Part shown: in pieces, positions 12,402 through 21,732 of the stretch
Position numbering within the stretch: the stretch's first letter is position 1
How the letters are laid out: each line of letters begins with the position of its first letter
Source of the DNA: Streptococcus merionis DSM 19192
GTDB taxonomy: Bacteria > Bacillota > Bacilli > Lactobacillales > Streptococcaceae
Assembly (NCBI RefSeq): GCF_000380085.1
Contig: NZ_KB904543.1
Coordinates: 1-63,866 of the forward strand
Direction of reading: 5' to 3'
DNA length: 63,866 nucleotides
The notes under the pieces: model-generated
Database searches by the model: none
What the model saw: the letters and a program-made list of their open reading frames with translations, nothing else
What the model was told of the DNA's origin: nothing
Position numbers and translations under genes: made by a program

Positions 12402-13190
12402 TTATTTTGTTAACAATTGATAGGTGAGCAAGATTGGCCGATCATGAATTGGGTCTCTTGCTAGCTGCACTTGAACTTGAAAAATATCCCTGAGTACATC
12501 AGCAGTCATGATATCATCAACCGTTCCTTGGTACTTAATTTGTCCAGCGCGCATGGCAATGAGTTGATCTGAAAAACGAGAAGCAAGGTTCAAATCATGC
12601 AAGACCATGACAATGGTTTTATTCATCTCACGATTTAAGCGCTGAAGTAATTCAAGAACTTCTAACTGATGATTCATATCCAGATAAGTCGTAGGTTCAT
12701 CTAAGAAAATGATTTCTGTATCTTGGGCGAGAGCCATAGCGATCCAAACCCTCTGCCGTTGACCGCCTGACAAGCCATCAACTGGTAGATTGGCATAATC
12801 GAGAATGTTAGTAGCTGTCATAGCCCAGTCAATTTTTTCTCGGTCTTCCTCAGTCAATCTCCCCAAGCCAGACTGGTGCGGAAAACGTCCATAAGATACC
12901 AACTCGTAAACTGTAATACTCTCCGAAGCGTCCAATACCTGCGGAAGCAAGGCCATTTGCTTGGCCACTTCCTTGGTTGGCATTTTAGCAATAGACTGAC
13001 CGTCCAAAAGAACCTGCCCTGAGATAGGCGCTAAGATCCTAGTCAAAGCCCGCAACATAGTAGACTTTCCACAACCATTGGCACCAATGATTGTCGTAAT
13101 TTGGCCATCAGCTACCTTTAGAGATAAACTATCCAGAATCACTTTTTGACCATAAGAGATACTGAGATTCTCAGCACTAATCCGAGCCAT
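12402..13190 (-). CDS. fhuA: Ferric hydroxamate ABC transporter ATP-binding protein
   Basis: Cytoplasmic ATPase (named fhuA in streptococci, fhuC elsewhere). Walker [16 protein letters not shown]-loop LLPQ, signature [17 protein letters not shown], Walker [14 protein letters not shown] and H-loop VLHDLN are intact. ATG 13190 follows AAAGGAGAAGCA; six upstream in-frame codons are not needed. First gene of the operon, behind the promoter at 13219-13248. Iron-responsive control (MtsR or Fur type) is expected but not proven. Confidence 0.94.
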   Translation of the reverse strand: MARISAENLSISYGQKVILDSLSLKVADGQITTIIGANGCGKSTMLRALTRILAPISGQVLLDGQSIAKMPTKEVAKQMALLPQVLDASESITVYELVSYGRFPHQSGLGRLTEEDREKIDWAMTATNILDYANLPVDGLSGGQRQRVWIAMALAQDTEIIFLDEPTTYLDMNHQLEVLELLQRLNREMNKTIVMVLHDLNLASRFSDQLIAMRAGQIKYQGTVDDIMTADVLRDIFQVQVQLARDPIHDRPILLTYQLLTK

Positions 13191-13218
13191 TGCTTCTCCT
13201 TTTATCAATACTCAACGT

Positions 13219-13248
13219 ATTATAGCATAATTACGACCACAATTTCAA
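13219..13248 (-). promoter_or_regulatory. fhu operon promoter
   Basis: Minus strand TTGAAA (13243-13248), 18 bp, TATAAT (13219-13224). It lies immediately before fhuA. Confidence 0.65.
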
Positions 13249-13250
13249 TC

Positions 13251-13282
13251 TTAAATTAAAATTTTTAGACAATTTAATTTAA
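13251..13282. promoter_or_regulatory. AT-rich inverted repeat upstream of the fhu promoter
   Basis: TTAAATTA ... TAATTTAA, an imperfect palindrome directly upstream of the -35 of the fhu promoter. It is a candidate regulator site but does not clearly match a Fur or MtsR consensus that I can recall. Confidence 0.3.
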
Positions 13283-13690
13283 CTAATGCTCTAGAATCTC
13301 ATTTATCGGTTGATCAGTCGTTTTTTAGTTTAACAGTTTCAGCGATTGTGTCCTATAGCGATTCAACCAGCAAAGATAGACAAAAATAAGGGGCTGAGAC
13401 AGGCAGCTATGCTAGCGCCGCCCTCTCCCCCAAGGCGTGTAACCGTTGAAGATTACGTATAAAAATACTCCATCTCGATTTATTTTATAGTTTGACGAAG
13501 GCGATTTCGAATAAATCACAGCTACTGTCTGACTCCTATTTTTCTAGCAGATGAGGCTCTATGCAATATCACGAACAGACATGCTGATTTCTCACAGTGT
13601 TAACGCCTATTCTCAATCTACGATAGGAAGCTTCTCCCTGATTTGTTAAAGGTATAAGTCAGAAAAATCTGGCTACTTTGACATCCTTAA
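13283..13690. other. Intergenic stretch without a recognised gene
   Basis: About 400 bases between the fhu promoter and a NUDIX gene stop. It contains GGGGCTGAGACAGGCAGC, which resembles half of a streptococcal intergenic hairpin. I could not identify a gene, IS end or RNA family. Confidence 0.4.
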
Positions 13691-13696
13691 TGAGTA

Positions 13697-14164
13697 TCAA
13701 AAGCGATATTCCACAGTACGAGCAATCACTTGTCGCTCTTCGTCCCAGTAATGAATACGTTCAAAACTCCCTTCTTCCCAATAAAGAGGCAAACGTTCTC
13801 TGATGTCAGCTTGCATATCCAAATGGTCTAACTCTGAAATCTGAAACCAGCGTGGCTCCCCCTCTGGAGCATCTACTAAGAGCTGACCCTCAAAGTCCGT
13901 ACAGAGAAAATCATAGTAGACATGACGCTCTCTCTTATCGGGATTGGTATAACCAGAAATTCCCTTTAGTTGCAATTTGCGTGCTGTTAACCCTGTCTCT
14001 TCTTTTAATTCCCGAACAGCAGCCTCACGAAAACTCTCTGGAAATTCAACTTTACCGCCAGGTTGAATCCAGCCAGAAAAAGCATCATGCTGCCTATTAA
14101 TCAAAAGAATCTTATCATCGTTTTTGACCACAATGTTTACAAAATTTTTAATGGTTTCTGCCAT
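13697..14164 (-). CDS. NUDIX hydrolase (MutT-like)
   Basis: Hydrolyses a nucleoside diphosphate linked to another moiety; the substrate is unknown. NUDIX box GGKVEFPESFREAAVRELKEETGL (Gx5Ex7REUxEExGU) has all metal-binding Glu residues. The preceding IVVKNDDKILLINRQHDAFSGWIQPGGK gives the usual beta strands. 155 residues. One of three NUDIX proteins within 4.5 kb. It ends about 530 bp before fhuA and lies 9 bp downstream of the glucosaminidase gene on the same strand. Confidence 0.88.
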   Translation of the reverse strand: MAETIKNFVNIVVKNDDKILLINRQHDAFSGWIQPGGKVEFPESFREAAVRELKEETGLTARKLQLKGISGYTNPDKRERHVYYDFLCTDFEGQLLVDAPEGEPRWFQISELDHLDMQADIRERLPLYWEEGSFERIHYWDEERQVIARTVEYRF

Positions 14165-14173
14165 CTATCACCT

Positions 14174-14824
14174 CTATCGATCAAATCTAGTCAGATCATA
14201 CTGCTCAATCAAGGCATTTAGTTTACTAGCGTAACTAGTATCCGTAGCATAACGGCCTTGTAGATAATCTGTGGCTTCTTGATAAGAGCCGGTCTGGCTT
14301 TTCCAAGCACCTACGTAAAAATCTGGTGCGCCTGCTAGGCCTTTTGAAAGCAAGTTAGCATTATCCTTGAGCGAGGCATGATAGGTCGGGTATTTTCGAA
14401 AGCGTGCCACTACTGTGTAAAGGTTGCCAGTTCCGTCATCCTCTGCGGTCTCGATTTCATAAAATTGTCCCCAGTAATCGCCTTTGATGCCAAAAAGATT
14501 ATTGGCTTCTTTCGTCAACTGACTCTGTCCCCAATCACTCTCCAAAATAGCCTGAGCCACCATAACAGAGGCATAGAGGTCATGTTGATGTGCAAGATCT
14601 TCTGCCGTTTTACCAACGATTTCAACAAAGGCCGAACGATCCGCTTTTGCAAAAGCTTTCTGTTCGGCTTGCATCATCAAATTTCGCCTAATCCATAGCC
14701 CGAGAAAAAGCAAGGTTACCAAGACAGCAAGCATTTTGAGGCGGCGTTTAATAACGGGTTTTAATCTTCTTTTTCGCTTCTTCTTTGACTGATTGAAGCG
14801 GAATGTTTTACGTTTTTTTACCAT
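14174..14824 (-). CDS. GH73-type endo-beta-N-acetylglucosaminidase (muralytic enzyme)
   Basis: Basic cytoplasmic head (KKRKTFRFNQSKKKRKRRLK), one membrane segment (MLAVLVTLLFLGLWI), then an extracellular glucosaminidase domain with SVMVAQAILESDWGQSQL (catalytic Glu region), NNLFGIKGDYWG, FRKYPTYHASLKDNA and the C-terminal YATDTSYASKLNALIEQYDL. Cleaves peptidoglycan glycan strands, probably as a membrane-anchored remodelling enzyme. The ATG at 14824 lies one base after the pyrC stop, consistent with reinitiation; an earlier in-frame ATG at 14854 inside pyrC is possible. Confidence 0.85.
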   Translation of the reverse strand: MVKKRKTFRFNQSKKKRKRRLKPVIKRRLKMLAVLVTLLFLGLWIRRNLMMQAEQKAFAKADRSAFVEIVGKTAEDLAHQHDLYASVMVAQAILESDWGQSQLTKEANNLFGIKGDYWGQFYEIETAEDDGTGNLYTVVARFRKYPTYHASLKDNANLLSKGLAGAPDFYVGAWKSQTGSYQEATDYLQGRYATDTSYASKLNALIEQYDLTRFDR

Positions 14825-14825
14825 C

Positions 14826-16097
14826 TTAACTATTCTGATAAACGATTTCACCATCAGCAATCGTATACTTGACAACACCTTTCAAGGTCTGACCGACAAA
14901 AGGAGAATTACTAGCTTTAGAAGCAAAGTCTGCCGTCACAAGACGGTCTTCGTTTTCAGCAAAAATAACAAGGTCAGCTGGCCCTCCCTCTGCCAGATAG
15001 CCCGCGTCCAGATCATAAAGCGCCGCTGGGTTGCAGGTCATTTTAGCCAAATAGTCAGACAAAGCCAACTCTCCTGTATGAACCAAGTGGGTCAAACCGA
15101 GCGACAGTGAGGTTTCGAGCCCCGTCATGCCAGAAGGCGCCTGCGTCAGGTCAGCCACATTTTTCTCGTCGGCATGGTGCGGTGCATGGTCCGTAGCAAT
15201 CACAGAAATAACACCTGATTTGAGCCCTTCGATCACTGCCAAACGGTCACTCTCTGTCCGAAGCGGCGGGTTCATCTTAGCATTGGCGCCTGCAGTCAAA
15301 AGCAAGCTCTCTGTCGTTGAAAAATGCTGAGGTGATACTTCTGCTGTCACCGGAGCGCCCAATTCTTGGGCAAAGGCCACAACCTTGACTGATTCTGCCT
15401 TGGACAAATGTTGAATGTGCAGACGAGCATTTTCCGCGTGCGCGATCATGACGTCACGTGCGATCATACTGTACTCAGCCACACCCGTTGCGCCGCAAAC
15501 GTGGAAATGGCTCTTAGCAATGTGCTCGTTGAGCCCCAGAATTCCGTTGAGCTCAGGATCCTCCTCATGAAGCGAGATTAAAGCCCGATGCTCCTTAGCC
15601 AATCGCAAGGCATCTCTGACCACCTTGGTTGACCGGAGAGGAATGCCATCATCTGAAAAACCAACCGCACCAGCCTTGAGCAAGCTAGCAAAGTCTGTCA
15701 CGTTTTTCCCATCAAAGTTTTGAGTCACTGTGGCCACAGCGTAAATATGGATTTGCTCCTTGGCAGCTGAGGCAAGAACCTCTTGCAAGGTTTCGACCGT
15801 TGAGATCGTTGGATTGGTATTGGCCATCATGACCACACTGGTCACACCACCAGCAGCGGCGGCTAACGCTCCTGTATGAATATCCTCTTTGTGAGTTTGA
15901 CCAGGCTCTCTAAAATGCACATGAATATCAACCAAACCAGGGGCAACTATCAGCCCTGTAGCGTCTATAACATCAGCACCTTCTCTGACGATTTCATGGC
16001 CCATCTGAACAATCTGCCTATCTTGAACCAAAATATCCATTTTCTGATCCAGACCCGATTTCGGATCAACCACACGACCATTCTTAATTAAAAGCAT
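14826..16097 (-). CDS. pyrC: Dihydroorotase
   Basis: Cyclises N-carbamoyl-aspartate to dihydroorotate in pyrimidine synthesis. Class I amidohydrolase: [16 protein letters not shown] (zinc HxH), [13 protein letters not shown] and [13 protein letters not shown] (metal Asp-His). 423 residues is standard. It lies in the ung-mutX-pyrC neighbourhood common in streptococci rather than in a pyr operon. Confidence 0.96.
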   Translation of the reverse strand: MLLIKNGRVVDPKSGLDQKMDILVQDRQIVQMGHEIVREGADVIDATGLIVAPGLVDIHVHFREPGQTHKEDIHTGALAAAAGGVTSVVMMANTNPTISTVETLQEVLASAAKEQIHIYAVATVTQNFDGKNVTDFASLLKAGAVGFSDDGIPLRSTKVVRDALRLAKEHRALISLHEEDPELNGILGLNEHIAKSHFHVCGATGVAEYSMIARDVMIAHAENARLHIQHLSKAESVKVVAFAQELGAPVTAEVSPQHFSTTESLLLTAGANAKMNPPLRTESDRLAVIEGLKSGVISVIATDHAPHHADEKNVADLTQAPSGMTGLETSLSLGLTHLVHTGELALSDYLAKMTCNPAALYDLDAGYLAEGGPADLVIFAENEDRLVTADFASKASNSPFVGQTLKGVVKYTIADGEIVYQNS

Positions 16098-16116
16098 TTA
16101 TTCACCACTGTTCTTT

Positions 16117-16452
16117 CTAGGACTTCCTTTGAGCTTTGAGAAAAGTCTCCAAATCCATCTCATGCTGGTACTTGACAGCAGCTCGCTTATCCTTTTCAAG
16201 GATAATCCGATTGAGATCAAGGCCATTAACTGCCGCAATCGCCACTGTGTAATGCAAAATATCCGCTAACTCTGTCACCAGCTCCAAGTCCAAATCAGCC
16301 TTATCTTGAACCTTGCGCCCTGCTCGCTGATTGAGGACTTCAGCCACTTCGCCAACCTCCTCTACCAACTTCATAAAAAAGCCCTGCTCATCTTGATCAC
16401 CCTGATAATGCTGAGCTAAGTATGCTTGTAACTGTGGGATAGTGATATTCAT
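16117..16452 (-). CDS. MazG-like nucleotide pyrophosphohydrolase
   Basis: Small all-alpha NTP pyrophosphatase domain. The metal-binding pattern ExxE...ExxD is seen in FMKLVEEVGEVAEVLNQ and ELVTELADILHY. 111 residues, one domain. Thought to clear non-canonical nucleotides; the substrate is unknown. 19 bp upstream of pyrC on the same strand. Confidence 0.8.
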   Translation of the reverse strand: MNITIPQLQAYLAQHYQGDQDEQGFFMKLVEEVGEVAEVLNQRAGRKVQDKADLDLELVTELADILHYTVAIAAVNGLDLNRIILEKDKRAAVKYQHEMDLETFLKAQRKS

Positions 16453-16469
16453 GTTAGCCTCCTTTGAAT

Positions 16470-16583
16470 TAAAACATAAAGCCTGTTAGAAAAAGCGTAG
16501 GAGCAGGGAAAATTAATGATGAGCGCAGACACTCTGGAAAATTTTAGAGTGTTTTCTGGCTTTTTTAGGACGTGTTCAATTAA
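16470..16583. repeat. Single copy of the ~113-bp structured repeat
   Basis: Begins AAACATAAAGCCTGTTAGAAAAAGC and ends GCTTTTTTAGGACGTGTTC, so its ends pair (GCC..AAAAAGC / GCTTTTTT.GG). The centre contains CACTCT / AGAGTG. It is clearly related to the arrays at 38492-39015 and 63531-63866. Confidence 0.75.
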
Positions 16584-16594
16584 AGTGCTTCTTT

Positions 16595-17116
16595 CTATCG
16601 CTCTTCCAACAGCAATCCTGACTGACCGATCATTTTTAAACCTTCTTGCAGTACTATCTTATCCCGCTGAGATAAAAAGCGTTGTTGCTCTGTAGAAGTA
16701 GCTTGCTCAAACACTTTTTGATAGGCTTCAAAGATTGGCAGAATTTCGAGTTCAAGTCCATCCAAATTTTCTTTTTCATCTAATTGTTTAGCTGATTGCT
16801 TACTTGAGACTTGAGCAAAGTAGATATAATTGACTTGAACAGTTGACACAAAGGTCCGATGTTCCTCAACAATCCCTAATTCCTGTAAACAGTCACAATC
16901 AAACCCTGTTTCTTCTTTAACTTCCCGCCAAAAAGCTGTCACCGCATCTTCATCAGGCTCTAATCCTCCACCAGGCAAAGTGTAAAAATGGTGTTTCCGA
17001 TAATATAACAGTAACATCTGACTTCTATCCTCTGTTAATAGCAGTCCACGAACAGCCTCACGTTTGTTATCAGGATTGACCAATAACTCTGCATCTCTGA
17101 TGATCCATTTTTTCAT
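16595..17116 (-). CDS. NUDIX hydrolase
   Basis: NUDIX box GGGLEPDEDAVTAFWREVKEETGF follows YYRKHHFYTLP; all catalytic Glu are present. A C-terminal helical part (YQKVFEQATSTEQQRFLSQRDK) is outside the core. Start set at ATG 17116 (MKKWIIRDAELL) with GGAGGAAGA upstream, although the gap to it is rather long; ATG 17164 is the alternative and has no ribosome site. Substrate unknown. Confidence 0.85.
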   Translation of the reverse strand: MKKWIIRDAELLVNPDNKREAVRGLLLTEDRSQMLLLYYRKHHFYTLPGGGLEPDEDAVTAFWREVKEETGFDCDCLQELGIVEEHRTFVSTVQVNYIYFAQVSSKQSAKQLDEKENLDGLELEILPIFEAYQKVFEQATSTEQQRFLSQRDKIVLQEGLKMIGQSGLLLEER

Positions 17117-17169
17117 CTTTTCGATTCTTCCTCCGCTGCACACTAGCTTTTTTGAATATGTCATCTACA

Positions 17170-17673
17170 CTAAGCTTTCAGGTCAAACTCACAAACCTTT
17201 ACAACCTGCTTGTCCTCAAAAATCTCTAGTAATGATACTCCTGTTATCCGTCCTCTTAGAGGATCTAGTCTTTTTTCGCAATAGCCAAAGGCTGCCATCA
17301 AGTCACGCGCTGTCAGATAGTTCGCCAAAGTTACATGAGGAATCCAGCTCTGGGGCTGGTAGAAAGACACCCTGTCGCTATCAAACTGCGCCAGCGTCGC
17401 ATGCAAGTCTTGATGAAAATTCAGTAACTCCCGATTGACTTGCGGTGTCAAAAGCAGAGCTCCTGACTGAGCAAAAGAACTGAGGAGTGGTAAAGTTAAG
17501 ACTATCGCAGATTGCCCTTGACAGAAATCATGCAACCTCTGGATAAAATCAGCTCTATCGGTTAAATGATTGTAACTTCCCAAGGTCAAATGAGGACAGC
17601 GATTAGAAACCCTGCTGGCATAGTTAGAAATCTTTGCATCTTCCAGCTCTCGCCAGAAATGACGCACTTCCAT
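17170..17673 (-). CDS. 2H phosphoesterase family (2'-5' RNA ligase-like)
   Basis: Two HxT motifs, PHLTLGSY near residue 28 and PHVTLANYL near residue 112, are the paired catalytic histidines of the 2H superfamily. 167 residues. These enzymes open or make 2',5' or cyclic phosphodiester bonds in RNA or nucleotides; the real substrate is not known. It lies in the same minus-strand run of nucleotide-processing genes. Confidence 0.75.
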   Translation of the reverse strand: MEVRHFWRELEDAKISNYASRVSNRCPHLTLGSYNHLTDRADFIQRLHDFCQGQSAIVLTLPLLSSFAQSGALLLTPQVNRELLNFHQDLHATLAQFDSDRVSFYQPQSWIPHVTLANYLTARDLMAAFGYCEKRLDPLRGRITGVSLLEIFEDKQVVKVCEFDLKA

Positions 17674-17710
17674 ATCCAGATCTTAATCAAAAAAGGCAAC
17701 TACCGCAAAC

Positions 17711-18181
17711 TCACTCATAAAAGGTAACCTCCTCACTCACCAATTCATTATCCTTGTAGGAAAATTTGGCTGAAAAGAACGGCTTATTATCCAAAATCCA
17801 GCCGAGAAAGGTCTTGTCACCCTCCCAAGTTGGCTGCTGCAAGACTTGGTCATAGGAAATCCAAGCCAGTTCTCCCTCAGGGCAGTCCTCGATCAATTGA
17901 CCTTCAAAACCCGTCACTCGAAAAACGTAGGTATACCAATCATTATCTGGCGTAAATTCAGGAAAGGTAATCACGCCCGCCAACTTCATCTCTGTTGCCA
18001 AAAGCCCCGTTTCTTCTAAAATCTCGCGTTTCGCACAGTCTTCTGGACTCTCTCCTGTTTCAAATTTGCCACCAACACCAATCCATTTGCCCTTATGGAC
18101 ATCATTTGGCTTCTTATTACGATGAAGGAGCAAGAGAGACTCTCCATTATCCACATAGCAAATCGTCGCTAAAAATACCAT
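17711..18181 (-). CDS. mutX: 8-oxo-dGTP diphosphatase (MutX/MutT)
   Basis: Sanitises oxidised guanine nucleotides. NUDIX box GGKFETGESPEDCAKREILEETGL, and the N-terminal MVFLATICYVDNGESLLLLHRNKKPNDVHKGKW, typical of streptococcal MutX. 156 residues. Located beside ung, another base-repair gene, as in other streptococci. Confidence 0.85.
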   Translation of the reverse strand: MVFLATICYVDNGESLLLLHRNKKPNDVHKGKWIGVGGKFETGESPEDCAKREILEETGLLATEMKLAGVITFPEFTPDNDWYTYVFRVTGFEGQLIEDCPEGELAWISYDQVLQQPTWEGDKTFLGWILDNKPFFSAKFSYKDNELVSEEVTFYE

Positions 18182-18265
18182 TTCATCTCCTCCAGTCCAT
18201 ACTATAACAAAAGTGCCGATAGAACAGCTGAGCTAACGACCTTAAATTTTAATTTTTGACAAGTT

Positions 18266-18919
18266 TTAGCGTAACCAATCAATCTCCGCTCTGCCATTTT
18301 CCGCCAAAAATGCATTAGCCTTTGAAAAGGGACGGCTACCAAAAAAGCCACGATGACTAGACAAGGGGCTAGGATGAGCCGACTCTAATATCAAGTGGTG
18401 TCTATTAGTGATGAGGCCTTTTTTCTTGCGGGCATAGGCACCCCAAAGGATGAAAACTACAGGAGTTTCCAGATCATTGACCACACTGATGACAGCGTCT
18501 GTAAAGGGCTCCCAAATGCGACCAGCATGTCCATTGGCTTGGCCAGCAGGAACAGTCAGACAAGCGTTCAACAAAAGAACTCCCTGATCTCCCCATGAGG
18601 TCAAATCGTGAGAACTTTTGACACCAATATCATCACTCAGTTCCTTGAGGATATTTTGTAAAGATGGCGGTGCAGGAATGGTGTCTGGAACCGAAAAAGA
18701 TAGGCCCTGGGCTTGATCTGGGCCGTGATATGGATCTTGTCCCAAGATAACTACCTTGACGTCCTGAAGGGCAGTGTGTTGAACTGCCGCAAAGACCTTC
18801 TCACGTGGTGGGTAGACCAGTCCCTCAGAATAAACCTGATCTAAAAAGGCATTGATCCTTCCAAAATAATGGTCTGGCAATTTAGCCTTGATCAACTCGT
18901 GCCAAGCAGAATGTTGCAT
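18266..18919 (-). CDS. ung: Uracil-DNA glycosylase
   Basis: Removes uracil from DNA. Family 1 motifs: [22 protein letters not shown] (catalytic Asp, water-activating loop), [11 protein letters not shown], and the Leu loop [17 protein letters not shown]. 217 residues. 12 bp downstream of the GntR gene. Confidence 0.97.
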   Translation of the reverse strand: MQHSAWHELIKAKLPDHYFGRINAFLDQVYSEGLVYPPREKVFAAVQHTALQDVKVVILGQDPYHGPDQAQGLSFSVPDTIPAPPSLQNILKELSDDIGVKSSHDLTSWGDQGVLLLNACLTVPAGQANGHAGRIWEPFTDAVISVVNDLETPVVFILWGAYARKKKGLITNRHHLILESAHPSPLSSHRGFFGSRPFSKANAFLAENGRAEIDWLR

Positions 18920-18931
18920 GGTAAAATCTCC

Positions 18932-19630
18932 TTAATTATTTTCTAAGTAAAACTCAAATCGCTCCCCTGCATACTGACTTTTCACATACTCAAAGGGCTG
19001 ACCGTCTTCAAAGTATGACACCTGAGTAAGGCCTAAAATGGCCTGCCCCGGCTCCACACCCAGATAGTCTGTGACAATGCCCTGAGCTAGACGAGCATAG
19101 ATAGTCTGCTGACTCTTGCCAATTTTGTAGCCAGCCTCGGTCAATGCTTTGAAGAAATGCTGCGTCACTTCCTCCTCAGAAATCCGAGCAATAAACTTCT
19201 TAGGCACTACAGCCACTTCATAAACCACAGGAACATCATCAGCAAACCGCACCCGCTCCATACGCACGACGCTCTCCATTGGGCGTAACTCCAGATGAGC
19301 CTGCTCTTTCTTATTGGGTTTGCCACTGAGATAGGAAATCAACTGGGTTGAAGGCTGCTTGCCCTGAGACTTGATAATTTCCGTGAAAGATGTCGTCCCT
19401 CTCATCTTTTCTTGAATCCGATTGCCAGCTACATAAGTTCCAGATCCGACTTTACGCTCCAAGACCCCTTCTTCAACAAGCAATGTCATCGCCTGACGGA
19501 GAGTCATTCGGCTGACTTGAAAACGATCCGCAAAATCACGCTCACTTGGTAGCCTCTGGCCGATTTTCCAGATGCCTTGGTCAATTTCTTCCTTAATTTG
19601 ATTATGAATTTGTATATATGCTGGTAACAT
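18932..19630 (-). CDS. GntR/HutC-family transcription regulator (HTH + UTRA)
   Basis: N-terminal winged HTH (LPSERDFADRFQVSRMTLRQAMTLLVEEGVLERKVGSGTYV) and C-terminal UTRA effector domain (SVVRMERVRFADDVPVVYEVAVVP ... GERFEFYLEN). UTRA proteins respond to small sugars or metabolites. Start at ATG 19630, five bases after GAGG. Divergent from guaA with 119 bp between, so it may act on guaA or on itself; the effector is unknown. Confidence 0.9.
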   Translation of the reverse strand: MLPAYIQIHNQIKEEIDQGIWKIGQRLPSERDFADRFQVSRMTLRQAMTLLVEEGVLERKVGSGTYVAGNRIQEKMRGTTSFTEIIKSQGKQPSTQLISYLSGKPNKKEQAHLELRPMESVVRMERVRFADDVPVVYEVAVVPKKFIARISEEEVTQHFFKALTEAGYKIGKSQQTIYARLAQGIVTDYLGVEPGQAILGLTQVSYFEDGQPFEYVKSQYAGERFEFYLENN

Positions 19631-19705
19631 AAGCACCTCTTTCACACTAATCTTATCAAATTTCTAACAATAAATCCATTTTACCATAGAAAATTCCGGT
19701 TTTTG

Positions 19706-19714
19706 TGGTAGAAT
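19706..19714 (+). promoter_or_regulatory. Extended -10 of guaA
   Basis: TGG-TAGAAT (TGn extended -10) 35 bases before the guaA ATG; the -35 is weak. No purine riboswitch is visible. Confidence 0.45.
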
Positions 19715-19749
19715 AGGGATATCATATTGCTTTTTGAGAAAGGAAAGAC

Positions 19750-21312
19750 ATGACTAGCATTGCAAAAGACTTCACAGACGTGGAAAAAATCATCGTCTTG
19801 GACTACGGTAGCCAGTACAATCAGCTCATTACGCGCCGTATCCGTGAGTTCGGTGTTTTCTCAGAACTCAAGAGCCATAAGCTCTCTGCTGAGGAAATCC
19901 GCGCCATTAACCCTATCGGTATCGTCTTGTCCGGTGGTCCTAATTCCGTTTACGCTGAGAACTCCTTCGGTATTGACGAAGAAATCTTTGAGCTTGGCAT
20001 TCCTATCTTGGGGATTTGCTACGGCATGCAACTCCTGACAGACCGTCTCGGAGGTAAGGTCGTTCCTGCTGGTGAAGCTGGTAACCGCGAGTACGGTCAA
20101 TCTGAACTGACCCAAACAGGCTCAGCTCTCTTTGCTAATACACCTGAAAAACAGGTCGTGCTTATGAGCCATGGCGATGCAGTCACTGAAATTCCAGCAG
20201 GCTTTGTTCGCACCGGTCAATCCGCTGACTGTCCTTTTGCGGCTATTGAAAATACTGACAAACAAATTTTCGGTATCCAATTCCACCCTGAAGTTCGCCA
20301 TTCAGAGTACGGCAATGATATCTTGCGCAACTTTGCTATCAACATCTGTGGCGCTAAGGCTGACTGGTCAATGGATAATTTCATTGATATGGAAATTGAA
20401 AAAATCCGCGCGACTGTCGGTGATAAAAAAGTTCTTTTAGGACTATCTGGCGGAGTAGATTCGTCTGTCGTTGGGGTCCTCCTTCAGCGCGCGATTGGTG
20501 ACCAATTGACTTGTATCTTTGTCGATCATGGCTTACTCCGCAAAGGCGAGGCAGATCAGGTCATGGAAATGTTGGGTGGTAAATTTGGTCTTAATATCAT
20601 CAAAGCTGACGCTGCAAAACGCTTCCTTGACAAATTAGCAGGCATTGCTGACCCAGAGCAAAAACGCAAAATTATCGGTAACGAATTTGTCTACGTCTTT
20701 GACGACGAAGCCAGCAAGCTCCAAGACGTGAAATTCTTAGCTCAGGGAACTCTCTATACCGACATCATCGAATCTGGAACGGAGACCGCACAGACCATTA
20801 AGTCTCATCACAATGTCGGTGGGCTACCAGAGGACATGCAATTCAAACTCATCGAGCCGCTCAATACCCTTTTCAAAGATGAAGTTCGCGCACTTGGTAC
20901 TGCTCTAGGCATGCCTGATGACATTGTTTGGCGGCAACCATTCCCAGGGCCAGGTCTTGCTATCCGCGTGATGGGTGAAATCACCGAAGAAAAATTAGAA
21001 ACGGTGCGTGAGTCCGATGCCATCCTCCGCGAGGAAATCGCTAAAGCTGGTCTTGACCGCGATATCTGGCAATACTTTACTGTCAACACAGGTGTCCGTT
21101 CTGTCGGTGTTATGGGCGATGGCAGAACCTACGACTACACCATCGCTATCCGTGCCATCACTTCCATTGACGGCATGACCGCAGACTTTGCCAAGATTCC
21201 GTGGGAAGTTCTCCAGAAAATCTCTGTCCGTATCGTCAATGAAGTTGACCACGTCAACCGTATCGTCTATGACATCACCAGCAAACCACCAGCAACGGTT
21301 GAGTGGGAATAG
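19750..21312 (+). CDS. guaA: GMP synthase (glutamine-hydrolysing)
   Basis: Aminates XMP to GMP. Class I amidotransferase domain first ([11 protein letters not shown] with the nucleophile Cys; [11 protein letters not shown] with His and Glu), then the ATP pyrophosphatase domain ([15 protein letters not shown]-loop) and the dimerisation domain ending KPPATVEWE. 520 residues is full length. RBS AAAGGAAAG. Confidence 0.98.
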   Translation: MTSIAKDFTDVEKIIVLDYGSQYNQLITRRIREFGVFSELKSHKLSAEEIRAINPIGIVLSGGPNSVYAENSFGIDEEIFELGIPILGICYGMQLLTDRLGGKVVPAGEAGNREYGQSELTQTGSALFANTPEKQVVLMSHGDAVTEIPAGFVRTGQSADCPFAAIENTDKQIFGIQFHPEVRHSEYGNDILRNFAINICGAKADWSMDNFIDMEIEKIRATVGDKKVLLGLSGGVDSSVVGVLLQRAIGDQLTCIFVDHGLLRKGEADQVMEMLGGKFGLNIIKADAAKRFLDKLAGIADPEQKRKIIGNEFVYVFDDEASKLQDVKFLAQGTLYTDIIESGTETAQTIKSHHNVGGLPEDMQFKLIEPLNTLFKDEVRALGTALGMPDDIVWRQPFPGPGLAIRVMGEITEEKLETVRESDAILREEIAKAGLDRDIWQYFTVNTGVRSVGVMGDGRTYDYTIAIRAITSIDGMTADFAKIPWEVLQKISVRIVNEVDHVNRIVYDITSKPPATVEWE

Positions 21313-21409
21313 AGTTTATAATAGTTAGAGTTCTTAAAAAGTTAATTTAACAGCTTTTGAAGCTATTTAAAAAATTAAAAAATACCAACTAAATAATTGA
21401 TTCACTACT

Positions 21410-21447
21410 AAATCCCCACCAGAAGATTCATCTGATGGGGATTTTTT
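21410..21447 (+). terminator. guaA terminator
   Basis: AATCCCCACCAGA / TCTGATGGGGATT hairpin followed by T-run; one C-A mismatch on the plus strand becomes G-U on the minus strand. Confidence 0.85.
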
Positions 21448-21732
21448 ACATAATCATTAGTCAATCAAGGTAACCGCCCACTCAACTAAATAAAATTTTA
21501 CGATGCATAGTCTATAGAAATAGTCATAATACAACAATATTGAGAAAAATAAAAAGCTATAAATCAATTTCTAGTACTCATTCTATTATTGATTAAACCT
21601 ATAATAGCAAGTTACTTTCAGAATAGAGTAAAGAAACTAAATTAAAGTAACAACAATTGTATATTATTTTAGATTCCGAATATTTTCTAAAATAATCAAT
21701 TATCTAGTTGAAAATATACAATATTCATTCAG
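21448..21732. other. AT-rich junction between guaA and the lanthipeptide island
   Basis: No gene seen. Base composition becomes markedly AT-rich just after the guaA terminator, marking the left edge of inserted DNA. It contains the 11-bp inverted repeat at 21663-21696. Confidence 0.5.
21663..21696 (-). terminator. Candidate terminator of the lanthipeptide operon
   Basis: ATTATTTTAGA / TCTAAAATAAT perfect 11-bp stem, about 40 bases beyond the last gene. It is AT-rich and therefore weak on energy. Confidence 0.4.
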
